Below, piece by piece: positions 42,816-51,715 of a stretch of 64,000 bases of DNA. Within the stretch, counting starts at the first letter, position 1. The number at the start of each line of letters is the position of its first letter. The position numbers were made by a program, and so were the translations under genes. The notes under the pieces were generated by a model that had not been told where the DNA came from, did not search any database, and was given only the letters and a program-made list of their open reading frames with translations. Source of the stretch: Dryocosmus kuriphilus (lineage: Eukaryota; Arthropoda; Insecta; Hymenoptera; Cynipidae); the NCBI GenBank assembly GCA_038277395.1, contig CM076194.1:110995765-111059764 (forward strand), written 5' to 3'.

Positions 42816-43238
42816 GTGAGCGTAAAAAAACTTGCAGTGAAGCTACCTCATCGTGCACTCACTGATGCCGATCAGTTGAAATATGCTAAAGCTATAAAGA
42901 TTCCACATTTTCGTGGAGTGTTTATGCGTAATGAGCTACCAGTGCGTAGTCCCCGTCAAACTGAGTCAGCTATTGTAAATCTTGACGACAGTCACGGCCC
43001 TGGTACCCACTGGGTAACATATAGAAAGATCGGTAATAATTTTCTATACTTTGACAGTTTCGGTAATCTTCGTCCACCATCGGATCTTGTCGATTACCTC
43101 GGTGTTGGTAGCTTAATAGAGTACAATCATGATAGATATCAGGACTATGACAGTGTTGAGTGTGGACACTTGTGTTTAAAATTTTTGTATAAACAGCTGT
43201 ATGTAAGTGACAAATACTGTCTATATAAGAGAGTGTGA
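42816..43238 (+). CDS. Adenain-like maturation cysteine protease
   Basis: The adenovirus-protease/Ulp1 fold enzyme that cleaves virion proteins during maturation. The triad is readable: His in GPGTHWVTYRKIG, Asp in FLYFDSFGNLRPP, Cys in DSVECGHLCLKFLYK; the Gln-side loop is also present. The frame is open for about 140 codons. No in-frame ATG exists before the core: the first is at about 42922 (MRNELP), after ALTDADQLKYAKAIKIPHFR, which is conserved in copy A. The gene begins in the -1 frame relative to pX across an A_AAA_AAC heptamer, so translation as a pX-protease frameshift product is the simplest reading. Initiation at GTG 42816 is the alternative. Confidence 0.85.
   Translation: MSVKKLAVKLPHRALTDADQLKYAKAIKIPHFRGVFMRNELPVRSPRQTESAIVNLDDSHGPGTHWVTYRKIGNNFLYFDSFGNLRPPSDLVDYLGVGSLIEYNHDRYQDYDSVECGHLCLKFLYKQLYVSDKYCLYKRV
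42825..42831 (+). promoter_or_regulatory. Candidate -1 frameshift heptamer A_AAA_AAC, copy C
   Basis: In the pX frame the codons read TAA AAA AAC TTG; the heptamer phase equals that in copy A. A possible stem (CAGTGA at 42835-42840 with TCACTG at 42859-42864) starts 3 nt downstream. In this copy upstream stops at 42781, 42817 and 42823 would block its use. Confidence 0.5.
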
Positions 43239-43255
43239 TGTACTGATTAGAGACA
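43222..43255 (+). promoter_or_regulatory. TATA plus initiator of penton gene, copy C
   Basis: TATATAAG starts at 43222, inside the end of the protease gene, and ACAGTA has its second A (+1) at 43255, 33 nt downstream. The ATG at 43276 follows. Confidence 0.5.
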
Positions 43256-43275
43256 GTAGAGAGAAGAACACCATC

Positions 43276-43965
43276 ATGAACGAATCATTTACTCTTACCA
43301 TAACGGAAAACTCTTCTGTGCTCGAGGCAGAGTATTTTCCACCGATAGAACTCTCTCCACACAAGAACTACGCTCTTGGTCTCGTCGAATTGCTCACATT
43401 CAATGCGATTCCTAACGTTGACGCTGGAAAGAATACAATCAAGGTCGGTCAAAGGAAAGTTGTCATACCCACTGGTAGCTATGAGATTGAAGACATTAAA
43501 AGATATGTTCAGAAGATTCTAGCGAGTGACGGTATTACAATAAACATCAAGCCAAATAATAACACACTGCGCAGCGAGATAAAGTATGATCATGAAGTGG
43601 ACTTTCGACCAGTGAATTCGATTGGACGATTGTTGGGTTTCGCACCTCGTGTTCTTGAAGCCAATAAGACTCATACTTCTGATCTACCTGTGGCCATTCT
43701 CAAAGTGAATCCTTTACGAGTCGAGTGTAATGTCACAACAGGGGCCTACGTCAACGAGCGCAAAGTGCAAACGATTCACGAATTCTTTCCTGTTGTTCCA
43801 CCAAGATATAAGATTGTGGAAGTAACGTCAGACGTCATTTATCTGCCAATCGCCGTGAAGACAATACATCAAATTCAGCTCCGCATTGTTGATCAAGACG
43901 GAGACTTGGTGAATTTTCAAGGAGAGATTATAACAATACGACTACACGTCAAATCATCATCGTAA
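43276..43965 (+). CDS. Penton-like minor capsid protein
   Basis: A 229-residue protein starting at ATG 43276 (MNESFTLTITENSSVLEAEY). This start is chosen because it follows the predicted transcription start at 43255 and is conserved in copy D at 49487; the open frame extends upstream to 43207. Readable phrases are FPPIELSPHKNYALGLVELL, GSYEIEDIKRYVQKIL, NSIGRLLGFAPRVL, SDVIYLPIAVKTIHQIQLRI and GEIITIRLHVKSSS, which match the Polinton minor capsid (penton) protein with a single jelly-roll fold. It would form the pentameric vertices of the particle. It lies between protease and major capsid genes, as in other Polintons. No break was found. Confidence 0.82.
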   Translation: MNESFTLTITENSSVLEAEYFPPIELSPHKNYALGLVELLTFNAIPNVDAGKNTIKVGQRKVVIPTGSYEIEDIKRYVQKILASDGITINIKPNNNTLRSEIKYDHEVDFRPVNSIGRLLGFAPRVLEANKTHTSDLPVAILKVNPLRVECNVTTGAYVNERKVQTIHEFFPVVPPRYKIVEVTSDVIYLPIAVKTIHQIQLRIVDQDGDLVNFQGEIITIRLHVKSSS

Positions 43966-43997
43966 TAATGGGTATTGTGTACAATCGCAAAGGAGTC

Positions 43998-44031
43998 TAT
44001 ATAAGCGAGACAATATGCCAGAGACAGGTCA
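43998..44031 (+). promoter_or_regulatory. TATA plus initiator of major capsid gene, copy C
   Basis: TATATAAG starts at 43998 and TCAGTT has its A (+1) at 44031, 33 nt downstream. The first in-frame ATG (44015) lies before +1, so the usable start is ATG 44156. Confidence 0.6.
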
Positions 44032-44155
44032 GTTCTCAGCCAGCACTCAAAGTGCTAATACCTCAGAACGTGCTCCTTCTAAAACATCCAGGTCTCAAGT
44101 TCAAAGAAAGAAACTGAAAAATTTATCATCTCCAGCTGTTGCATCAGAGAAAAAA

Positions 44156-45394
44156 ATGGAAGAAATATTAAACATTCAATCACCAGTGACATCTGACGAG
44201 TCCATATCCCACTATGAGATTCATGCACGTCAACCTTATGCCTCATCGTCATTCAACAACAGTGATGAAATTCGAATCACTGTCCAGCATCAAGATTTGT
44301 GTATACTACCCAGTAAGAGTTCACTGCACGTGTACGGAAGACTGACTAGGGATAATGATGTAGCCAGAAATATTACTGTCACAAACTTAGTGAACAATGC
44401 AATCTCCTTTCTATTTGATGAAGTTCGCTATGAACTCAATGGTATTGAGATTGACCGTTGCAAAAATGTCGGTCTCACGAGCACCATAAAAGGCTACGTC
44501 TCTCTCACTCCTGGACAAAGTTATCTTATGGAGAATGCAGAATGGCTAGGCATCCCCGAAGGAACAGGACGTCTTACCAATGAGGAGGGATACTTTGATG
44601 TCACTATACCGCTTAGTATGATCCTAGGATTCGCTGAAGACTATCGAAAAATCTTTGTAAATGCAAAGCATGAACTTATCCTGACAAGATCACGCAGTGA
44701 CTTGAATACCACCGTTCAACAACGCCAAGATCCTGGAAACGAAGAGCAATTTAGAATCTCGATTCAGAAAGTGGAGTGGATGATACCGTATGTAATGGCT
44801 TCAGATCAGCAGAAGATACAGTTGCTGAACTTTATTGAAAAGGACCCTCTGACCACTATGAGTTTTCGCTCATGGGAATTGTATGAATGTCCCCTGCTCC
44901 CCATCACCTCAAGGCACATATGAACTGTGAAAACGTGAACTCAATTGGAGAAAACACGTTGCGTTATCCTGGGTTTTCAGACAGGTAGGAAGGATAAGCG
45001 AGCAACATATGCTAATCGTTTCGATCATTGCAATTTAAGCAATGTCAAGGTGTTTCTCAATTCATAGTATTATTCGTACGGCAATCTGAACCTGAACATG
45101 AATCACAATCAGTTTGCACTACTGTATGAGATGTATGCAAACTTTCAGGCTGCATATTATAGCAAAGGGCCTCAACCAATGTTAAAGAAAAACGATTTCA
45201 GAGAACACGCTCCTCTGGCTGTTATCGATTGCACAAAACAAAATGAGTTTCTCAAACAGGCCTCAGTATACGTTCGTCTCGAATTTGAATCTGGAGACAA
45301 TTTTCCCGCTGAAACTTCAGCCTACTGCCTCATCATACACGATCGTCTTATTCAATATCAACCTCTCAGTGGCAGCGTAAAAAAGTTGACTTAA
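44156..45394 (+). pseudogene. Major capsid protein (double jelly-roll), nearly complete
   Basis: The hexon-type capsid protein of Polintons, about 410 codons from ATG 44156 (MEEILNIQSPVT). The frame is also open upstream to 44015, but that ATG precedes the predicted transcript start. Phrases include VTSDESISHYEIHARQPYAS, CILPSKSSLHVYGRLTRDND, FDEVRYELNGIEIDRCKNVG, TSTIKGYVSLTPGQSYLMEN and FRISIQKVEWMIPYVMASDQ, then after the break MNHNQFALLYEMYANFQAAY and LIIHDRLIQYQPLSGSVKKL. Damage is limited: a small frame disruption at about 44915-44945 and a TAG at 45065-45067. The family forms trimeric capsomers of an icosahedral shell. Copy D at 50221-51614 is more damaged. Confidence 0.85.
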
Positions 45395-45430
45395 GTGGTG
45401 GGGTAATGTCAGCAGTAGTGGGGAAACAGT

Positions 45431-45463
45431 TATAAAAGAGCTGATTTCAGTAAGCAGAATTCA
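45431..45463 (+). promoter_or_regulatory. TATA plus initiator of gene 45476
   Basis: TATAAAAG starts at 45431 and TCAGTT has its A (+1) at 45463, 32 nt downstream; the ATG is at 45476. The TATAAAAGAG box is conserved in copy D at 51659. Confidence 0.6.
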
Positions 45464-45475
45464 GTTTTCATCGAA

Positions 45476-45989
45476 ATGGAGTTTATAGTGAACGTGCAAG
45501 GTTTCAAGAGGCCCATTAACCAGTTTTGTCTTCAAGGAGTTGGCTGCAGTTTCTCTCCAGGAAGACTCTCAACCTGTGGTTTATCTATTTGAGTCTCCCT
45601 GCTACTGGCATGTGTTGCCAGCCCGTTACAAGAGTGAAAATTTGTGGCTGACGCGCAATTATCATGGTCTCGAATGGAGTGCTGGTGACATACCCTACGA
45701 AGAAGTGAGGCACATAATTCGAGAAAGACTGCGTGGTGTCAATGCAGTCTACGTTAAAGGATTAGAAAAGAAGAGGTGGATGGAGCAGTTTCTGAAAAAT
45801 GTACATCATCTCGAAGCTTTGGGTTGTCCTTCACTCTACAAATTGCACATTACAGTTTGCATGAGATGTGATCACCATACTCAGTGCTGGTATGAAAACT
45901 GTGCAGTTCGAAATGCTCTTGCTCTCAGGAACTGGTTCTTGACTCCCCGGGATCAGCCAACTATTGGACGTGACACTGTAAGTAAAATC

Positions 45990-46022
<33 letters not shown>

Positions 46023-46121
46023 CATGATGTGAAAGATGATGAGATGAAAGATCCTGATGATGATGATCTTGATACCTCAAACATTATATCGCTTACCGGT
46101 TGTGAATTTATGTACTCTTAA
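45476..46121 (+). pseudogene. Conserved Polinton protein of unknown function, acidic tail
   Basis: The start ATG 45476 gives MEFIVNVQGFKRPINQF. Copy D at 51716 has the same start and continues in one frame; copy C has one extra base at about 45525, so the open frame from 45540 is the downstream part. Readable there: EDSQPVVYLFESPCYWHVLP, YKSENLWLTRNYHGLEWSAG, VNAVYVKGLEKKRWMEQFLK, LGCPSLYKL, and a Cys/His-rich end MRCDHHTQCWYENCAVRNAL. The conserved Cys/His set suggests metal binding, perhaps a nuclease-like fold, but I recognise no family with confidence. The C-terminus is an Asp run encoded by a GAT microsatellite (45988-46021) followed by more acidic residues. Confidence 0.6.
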
Positions 46122-46371
46122 AAACGTTTTGTTCTCATGTGTGTAAATAGGTTAAGATGCTACGTTGTATTCTTAGCTTAAGTTTTTTGAATAAACAGAA
46201 AAAAAAAGTTTATATGTAAAGAAGTTTTAACTTTATTTTAACCCTATCAACTTAGTTTTCTTCATTTATGGATAAGTTGTACATTTTCCGCTTCGTTCCT
46301 TCAAAGAACAACAACGATGGATTTCACACTCTCCTGCGATTTACAGGTAAGTATTTTTTTTATTAACTCTT

Positions 46372-46525
46372 TAGAACATTCTGGCGCGAAAAATCGTTGC
46401 GCAATCTAACGTTCTAGAACATTCTGGCGCGAAAAATCGTTGCACCATATTGCTCAAGGTTGCGTCATCTTGCGTAACGTGTCGAAACTTGTCGAAATAC
46501 GTCGAGCTTCTAGAACATTCTCGAA
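46372..46525 (+). promoter_or_regulatory. Heat-shock element array upstream of gene 46642
   Basis: TTCTAGAACATTC at 46412-46424 is a perfect three-unit HSE (TTCnnGAAnnTTC), and TTCTAGAACATTCTCGAA at 46508-46525 a perfect four-unit HSE. A two-unit GAACATTC lies at 46374. A 29-bp direct repeat (TAGAACATTCTGGCGCGAAA...) at 46372 and 46415 carries two of them. Confidence 0.6.
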
Positions 46526-46641
46526 TGTAGGTAGAGTGGGGGTACTGGTCTACAAAAGTGGCATCGAATTGCAGAGGCTTAAGTCTGTCATTGAACGTAC
46601 AGAGTGTAACGTCTACTCATAATTAATTACCCAGAGAAGAA

Positions 46642-46960
46642 GATGGATCTCAGTGCTATTAACAAAGTTGGCTGATTGGAAGGGTTCTTACCAGTGAAAT
46701 CATTATCTGACCTGACAGTGAAGAAGAAGTATGCTGTTACCAAAATCATCAAACTTCAAACGAAATATGGCACAAAATTCGTGGCCGAGTTGGAGAATGA
46801 GATCGCAATCTACTTTCCGAGCAGAATAAATAAGATTTTTGAGGATCCAGCCTATATGGGTACGTTCGAGAAGATGGAAGTAGCGGTCCAGGCTAAAAAA
46901 CTCTCTTTCTGCTACCTTGGTGGAAAATATAATCTTTTTGAATTTGATTATGTTGAATGA
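46642..46960 (+). pseudogene. Small conserved Polinton protein (single internal stop)
   Basis: ATG 46642 (MDLSAINKVG) is followed by TGA at 46672-46674, then the same frame continues to 46960 with LEGFLPVKSLSDLTVKKKYA, VTKIIKLQTKYGTKFVAELE and IAIYFPSRINKIF, ending NLFEFDYVE. TGA probably replaces a Trp codon. Small beta-rich proteins of the form 'xYxVTxxxxxxTKYGxxxVxxLxxxxxxFxPxR' occur in insect Polintons as I recall. An OB-fold single-strand DNA-binding role is a guess from the pattern of strands. The upstream HSE array and two AATAAA-like signals after the stop make it a self-contained unit. Confidence 0.55.
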
Positions 46961-47226
46961 AAGAGCTTTGTATTGAGAAAGCTTGGTGTGAATAATAAAT
47001 TATAACATTCACAGATAAACTGCCTGTGTGTACTTATTACTTAATTTGAGTTTATAGATAAGAAAAGAGAGTCTGACGTTTTTTCCGCTTTGCATTACAT
47101 TAATTTACTTAATTTTAATTTATGGATAAGTTGTACATTTTCCGCTTCGTTCCTTCAAACAACAACAACAACGATGGATTTCACACTCTACTTTCAAAGA
47201 CTGCGATGAATAGAAAATTTACAGGT

Positions 47227-48090
47227 AAGTATTTTATTAACTCTTTACCTTCATGTCGAGAAATTGCGTATTGAAACTTGTCGATGCATGTTGAAACTTG
47301 TCGAGTTCTCGGGAATCCCCATCATGCGTCACCTACAGTATTCTTAGGAGAGAGATGTAAATTCCATTACATAACCTTGACTGCATTTATGCTTGCTTAT
47401 GGGTGAGAGAAGAGGTAAGGTTGGTGATTTCGTGTCTCTAGCTATTGCGTACTAAAATAAGCGTAGCAGGGACATGAACCACGTCACTTCTCCAGGTATG
47501 TAGTCTGGAACAGAACCCTTCCTTATCGACTAACGTTGAATAGTTTATTTGATAAGTGACAGATTTCTACCTTACCGACCTATGGTGACATCATGCCCCA
47601 TATTCCTACCTTACCGACTGATGGTAACAAACTGACATGTTTCTAGTTGATCTAGAAATCCTACCTTACCGACCGAGGGTAATACCGACTGTGTATACTT
47701 GGCACGGACACAAACCACTGAAGGAGTATTGGCGCCATCTGTCGGCGACAGCAGGAAGATTTTCGTGCTGCCGCCGGACATAGACTGCTATACTACTAAC
47801 TACAATTCAACACAATTATAATTTCGCTTTACAATTCAGAAGTTATTTTATAATGACCAGGTCAACTTATGACCAATAGTTCAAGAAACCTGCAAGTTCA
47901 CTCCCAAGGTCAGCTTGGGTCATAAGGTCAAATCATGACCAAGTTCACGGTTTGAAGTACACAATCAAAATTCAGATCGCAATTCTCAAGTTCAGTTGGA
48001 ACTTGTGAGGTAAAATTTGACTGAATTACATTGGCCCACCAACTCTTGAATTCTTCAAAAAGAGCCGCTACCAATTATTTTAATTCAGGA
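47227..48090. repeat. Non-coding Polinton-flank repeats
   Basis: No gene. CTACCTTACCGAC-type words recur at about 47569, 47606 and 47671. TCTGGAACAGAACCCT (about 47503) and GCACGGACACAAACCAC (about 47702) reappear at 52190-52560 beside Polinton segment D, so they mark equivalent non-coding Polinton sequence. 47740-48090 shows nothing further. Confidence 0.55.
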
Positions 48091-48093
48091 TAT

Positions 48094-48400
48094 TCAATTG
48101 AAATGTATCCTGACCTCGAACTTCTCAAGAAATTCTCTTCCCAAAATACAATGGTTATTTAAATTGGGGAAGACCAAAAATTCTAAGTCGGCTGTTCTAC
48201 CCACCACACTGACCACCAAGTTACAAACTTCAGCTACCGGGATTTGATTTTGTAAATGGTCTGACACATGATTCACTTCCGATTGTTGAATCTGCACCAA
48301 GTAATCAGCGTGTTGCAGTGTCTGTTCACTAATTAAATTAAATTCAGAACCAGAGTCGACTGTTGAATGGACAATTGTCCCAAAAATTTCAATTGGTAAG
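48094..48400 (-). pseudogene. Retrotransposon aspartic protease scrap
   Basis: On the minus strand VDSGSEFNLISEQTL (the DSG active-site motif, about 48360-48320) leads into the open frame 48300-48094 with VQIQQSEVNHVSDHLQNQIP and FPNLNNHCILGREFLEKFEV, the C-terminal LGxxFL-type protease motif. Gag and RT are not present on either side. It is a third, different Gypsy-type element from Gypsy-1 and Gypsy-2. Confidence 0.6.
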
Positions 48401-48574
48401 GTGATTTTATTTTCATCAAACCAATTGTTATTTTTACTGAATTCCTGCTTTAGAAATTTTTATGTTATTTTAGTTTTTCCGAAATGGTGAAATTTAAAAA
48501 ATTTTTATTTTCCGGAATTCTTAAATTTCATTTTCATTTCATCCCAAACGTTTCTTAATAATTCTGAATTCAGG

Positions 48575-49170
48575 TTACTTTTAATTGATTTTTTTTTTAA
48601 AATTAATATTTAATTTTTAATATTTGCACCATTATATTTTAGTATTTTAAGTAAGATGTTTAGTTACTAGGTTGCCTGAAGGGCGCCAGGTAACTTATCA
48701 AAGAAAAATCACCAAAACTTTCACCCACATTTAATTTTACACCCGATGCTACCTAAGTCGAGGTAGAGGGGAGTAGGTCAGGAGTGGCGCTGTGACGGGT
48801 GAAATAATCACACTCCACTTCAATTTACGCATTCACATAGATCAATTATTTATTTCAAATCTGGATTTAAACAATAAAACCATACGGGGACTAGCATCCC
48901 GTACTATTCTCCGGGGTACGGGCGACCGACGTGTCCCGGCAGACATTTTAGATATCCATCACTATCACCGATATACATTAAATTTTTAACCAAAAAGAAA
49001 TAGAACGAGCCACAAGAGAGAGAATCAGACTCAATGGCGGGACCCACCTGGCAATCTTCGACGACCTCGTAGACCTCCACGCCCAACCATTCCCGTACAG
49101 CTTTTTGGTTTCTTGCGCTCACTCTGTTCCGTAATGGCTTGCCGTAGCCCGTCAAGACACAAGTAAGTTA
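48575..49170 (-). repeat. LTR-like repeat (copy 2), probably solo
   Basis: Nearly identical to 24202-24805, including the right-edge CAAGTAAGTTA. No Gypsy-2 coding sequence adjoins it, so it is most likely a solo LTR. It lies between the protease scrap and Polinton segment D. 49171-49424 holds no gene. Confidence 0.6.
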
Positions 49171-49486
49171 TGAATTTAAGCCAAGTTAACCTCCACGTTT
49201 TACAAGGGAGTTTAAACTTCGTAAGTAGTATTATTAATTTTATAAAATTTAAAAGAATCAAAATTGTGAATCGAGTCATAGCCACGCCAGTTTACTCTTA
49301 GTCGTGACTATGATCGACTATTTGAAATTGACTAGTGTCCTAACTGGCTTTTCCCCCCAGAATGAAATGAGTTTAATCGGTTTTTTTAAAAGTTATATTG
49401 TAAGGGGGATCAATTACCCCGTTACACTATATAACATAAGAGTGTGTGATGAACTTATTAGAGACAGTATAGAGAAGAACACCATC

Positions 49487-50174
49487 ATGAACGAATCATT
49501 TACTCTCACCATAACAGGAAACTCTTTTGAGCTAGAGGCAAGGTACTTCCCACCAATAGAACTTTCTCGTCGTAAGAATTACGCTCTTGATCTTGTTTAA
49601 TTGCTCACATTCAGTGCGATTCCTAGCATTGAAGCTGGAAAGAATACAATCAAGGTCGGTCAAAGAAACGTTGTCATATCCACTGACAGCTATGAGATTG
49701 AAGACATCGAGAGCTATGTCCAAAAGGATCTAGCAAGTGACGGCGTAACAAGAAACATCAAGCCAAATAATAACACTGCGCAGCGAGATAAACTGTGATT
49801 GTGAAGTGGAATTTTGTCCAGTGGATTCGATTAGACGATTGTTGGGATTCGCTCCTCGTATTCTTTAAGCTAATAAGACTCATACGTTTGATCTACCTGT
49901 AGCTATTCTCAAAGAGAATGCTCTACGAGTTGAGTTTAACGTTACAACAGGAGCCTACATAAATGAGCGCAAAGTACGCACGATTCATGAATTTTTGCCT
50001 CTTATTTCACCAAGAAGATATAAGATCGCAGAAGTTCCGTCACACTTCATTTATCTGCCAATCGCTGCGAAGACAATACAGCACATTCAGTTCCGCATTA
50101 TTGATCAAAACGGAGACTTGGTGAATCTTCAAGGAGAGATTACAACAATACGGCTACACGTCAAATCATCGTAA
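49487..50174 (+). pseudogene. Penton-like minor capsid protein, copy D
   Basis: The start ATG 49487 encodes MNESFTLTITGNSFELEARY, matching copy C. An in-frame TAA follows at 49598-49600 (after KNYALDLV). The frame resumes to about 49798 with TIKVGQRNVVISTDSYEIED, where a two-base loss shifts it. Later fragments match copy C through LVNLQGEITTIRLHVKSS to TAA 50172-50174, with a further stop near 49866. Role as for copy C; non-functional. Confidence 0.8.
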
Positions 50175-50203
50175 TGTGTATTGTGTTCAGTCGCAAAGGG
50201 GTC

Positions 50204-50237
50204 TATATAAGAGAGTCAGCATGCCAGACACAGATCA
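50204..50237 (+). promoter_or_regulatory. TATA plus initiator of major capsid gene, copy D
   Basis: TATATAAG starts at 50204 and TCAGTT has its A at 50237, 33 nt downstream, the same geometry as copy C. Again an in-frame ATG (50221) lies between the two. Confidence 0.6.
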
Positions 50238-51614
50238 GTTCTCAGCCAGCACGCAAGACGTTAACACCTCAGAATATGCTCCTTCTGACACAGCTAGACC
50301 TCAAGTTCAAACCTCGTGGAGAAAGAAATTGAAACATCCATTCTAGATATTTGTCATCTCCTTCTATTGCAACAAAGAAATTGGAAGAAATATTAAACAT
50401 TCAAGCAGCAGTGAGATTTGATGAGTCCATATCCCACTATAAGATTCATGCACATCAACCTTATTCCTCATCATCATTCAACAACAGTGATGAAATTCGC
50501 ATCGCTGTCCAGCATCAAGATTTATGTATACTGCCCGGAAAAGGTTCACTGCACGTGTACGAAAGACTGACAACAGATGGTCGAGTTAAAGCTGTTACTG
50601 CTACAAATTTAGTGAGTAATGCCATCTGCTATATGTCTGATAAAGTTCGCTATGAACTCGGTGGTATTAAGATTGATCGTTGCAAAAATGTCGGACTCAT
50701 TGGCACCATAAAAGGCTACGTCTCTTTTACCCCTGGGCAAAGCTATTTTACGGAGAATTCAGAATGGTTCGGCATCCCGGAAGAAACAGAACGTCTTACC
50801 AATGATGAGGGATATTTTGATGTTACTATACCTCTCAGTGTGATCCTTGGATTCGCTAAAGACTATCGAAAAATCGTTGTGAACGCAAAGCATAAACTTA
50901 TCCTGACGAGGTCACGCAGTGACTTGAACGCCATCATTCAAGATCGACAAGAACCTGGAAACGAATAACAATTAAGGATCTCGATTCAGAAAGTGGAGTG
51001 GATGTTACCATATGTAATGGCTTCAAATCAGCAGAAGATAAAGTTGCTGAACTTTATTAAAAAATACTTTCTGACCACTATGAGTTCGCTCATGGGAATT
51101 GTATGAATACCCGCTGCTCCCCACAACCTCAAGACACATGGACCGTGAAAACGTCAACTTGCAGTTGGAAAAACCACGTTACGTTATACTGGGCTTCTAA
51201 ACAGGTAGAAAGGATAGGCGAACAGGATATGCTAATCGTTTCCATAACTGCTGTATAACCAATATCAAGGTGTTTCTCAATTCACATTACTATCCATACG
51301 GCAATCTGAATCTGAACGTTAATCACAATCAGTTTGCACTACTGTATGAGATGTATGCAAACTTTCAGGCAGCCTAGTATATAGCAAAGAGCCTGAAACA
51401 ATATTCAAGAAAAACGATTTCAAAGAATACGCTCCTCTGTATCATTGATTGCTCAGAACAAAATGAATTTCTCAAATAGACCTCAGTGGACGTTCGTTTC
51501 GAATTTGAATCTGGAAACAGTTTTCCCAATGAAACGTCAGCCTACTGTCTCATCGTACATGATCGCATTATTCAATACCAGCCCCTTAATGGTAGCATAA
51601 AAAAGTTGATCTAA
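50221..51614 (+). pseudogene. Major capsid protein, copy D
   Basis: Homologous to 44015-45394. The first block is interrupted by a TAG near 50343. The long open block 50351-50968 reads VRFDESISHYKIHAHQPYSS, CILPGKGSLHVYERLTTDGR, SDKVRYELGGIKIDRCKNVG and IGTIKGYVSFTPGQSYFTEN, ending at TAA after QDRQEPGNE. The C-terminal third (about 50990-51614) continues through several stops and one-base shifts, still recognisable as NQFALLYEMYANFQAA and ending near TAA 51612-51614. Non-functional. Confidence 0.8.
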
Positions 51615-51715
51615 GATGATAGTGGTGGAGTAATGCCAGTTATAGTGGGGATAAAAGTTATAAAAGAGATGATTTCAGCGACCAGAATGCATTTTTCGTC
51701 GAAAAAGTGTTCATA

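Larger units (their letters stand above)
37618..46980. mobile_element. Polinton/Maverick (adintovirus-like) segment C
   Basis: Minus-strand genes: integrase with chromodomain, fibre-like protein, coiled-coil protein, packaging ATPase. Plus-strand genes: PLA2/pX, adenain-like protease, penton, major capsid protein, two unknown genes. This gene set defines a Polinton. The polymerase gene is not in this segment; a fragment lies at 29960-32131. GGTTCAACGTTG-type repeats at 37618-37700 may mark the left edge. The terminal repeats were not identified. A mariner interrupts the integrase. Confidence 0.9.
46268..47225 (+). repeat. Duplicated short ORF ending at a splice-donor-like site
   Basis: The sequence from ATG 46268 (MDKLYIFRFVPSKNNNDGFH) to TTTACAG|GTAAGT at about 46346 recurs from ATG 47122 (MDKLYIFRFVPSNNNNNDGF) to TTTACAG|GTAAGT at about 47226. 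Similarity continues downstream into AAACTTGTCGA words. Both copies keep Met, frame and a perfect donor, so they could be first coding exons, but no matching acceptor was identified. The duplication brackets gene 46642. Confidence 0.5.

Noticed and set aside
43207..43275. Upstream start of the penton frame at 43207
   Set aside because: It overlaps the protease gene and its TATA box; ATG 43276 follows the predicted start site and is the one conserved in copy D.
44015..44155. ATG 44015 as start of the major capsid protein
   Set aside because: The TATA/initiator pair places the transcript start at 44031, after this ATG; copy D shows the same arrangement.
47728..47760. TGGCGCC as a tRNA-Lys primer-binding site
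   Set aside because: No LTR end precedes it and the nearest protease scrap is on the opposite strand.
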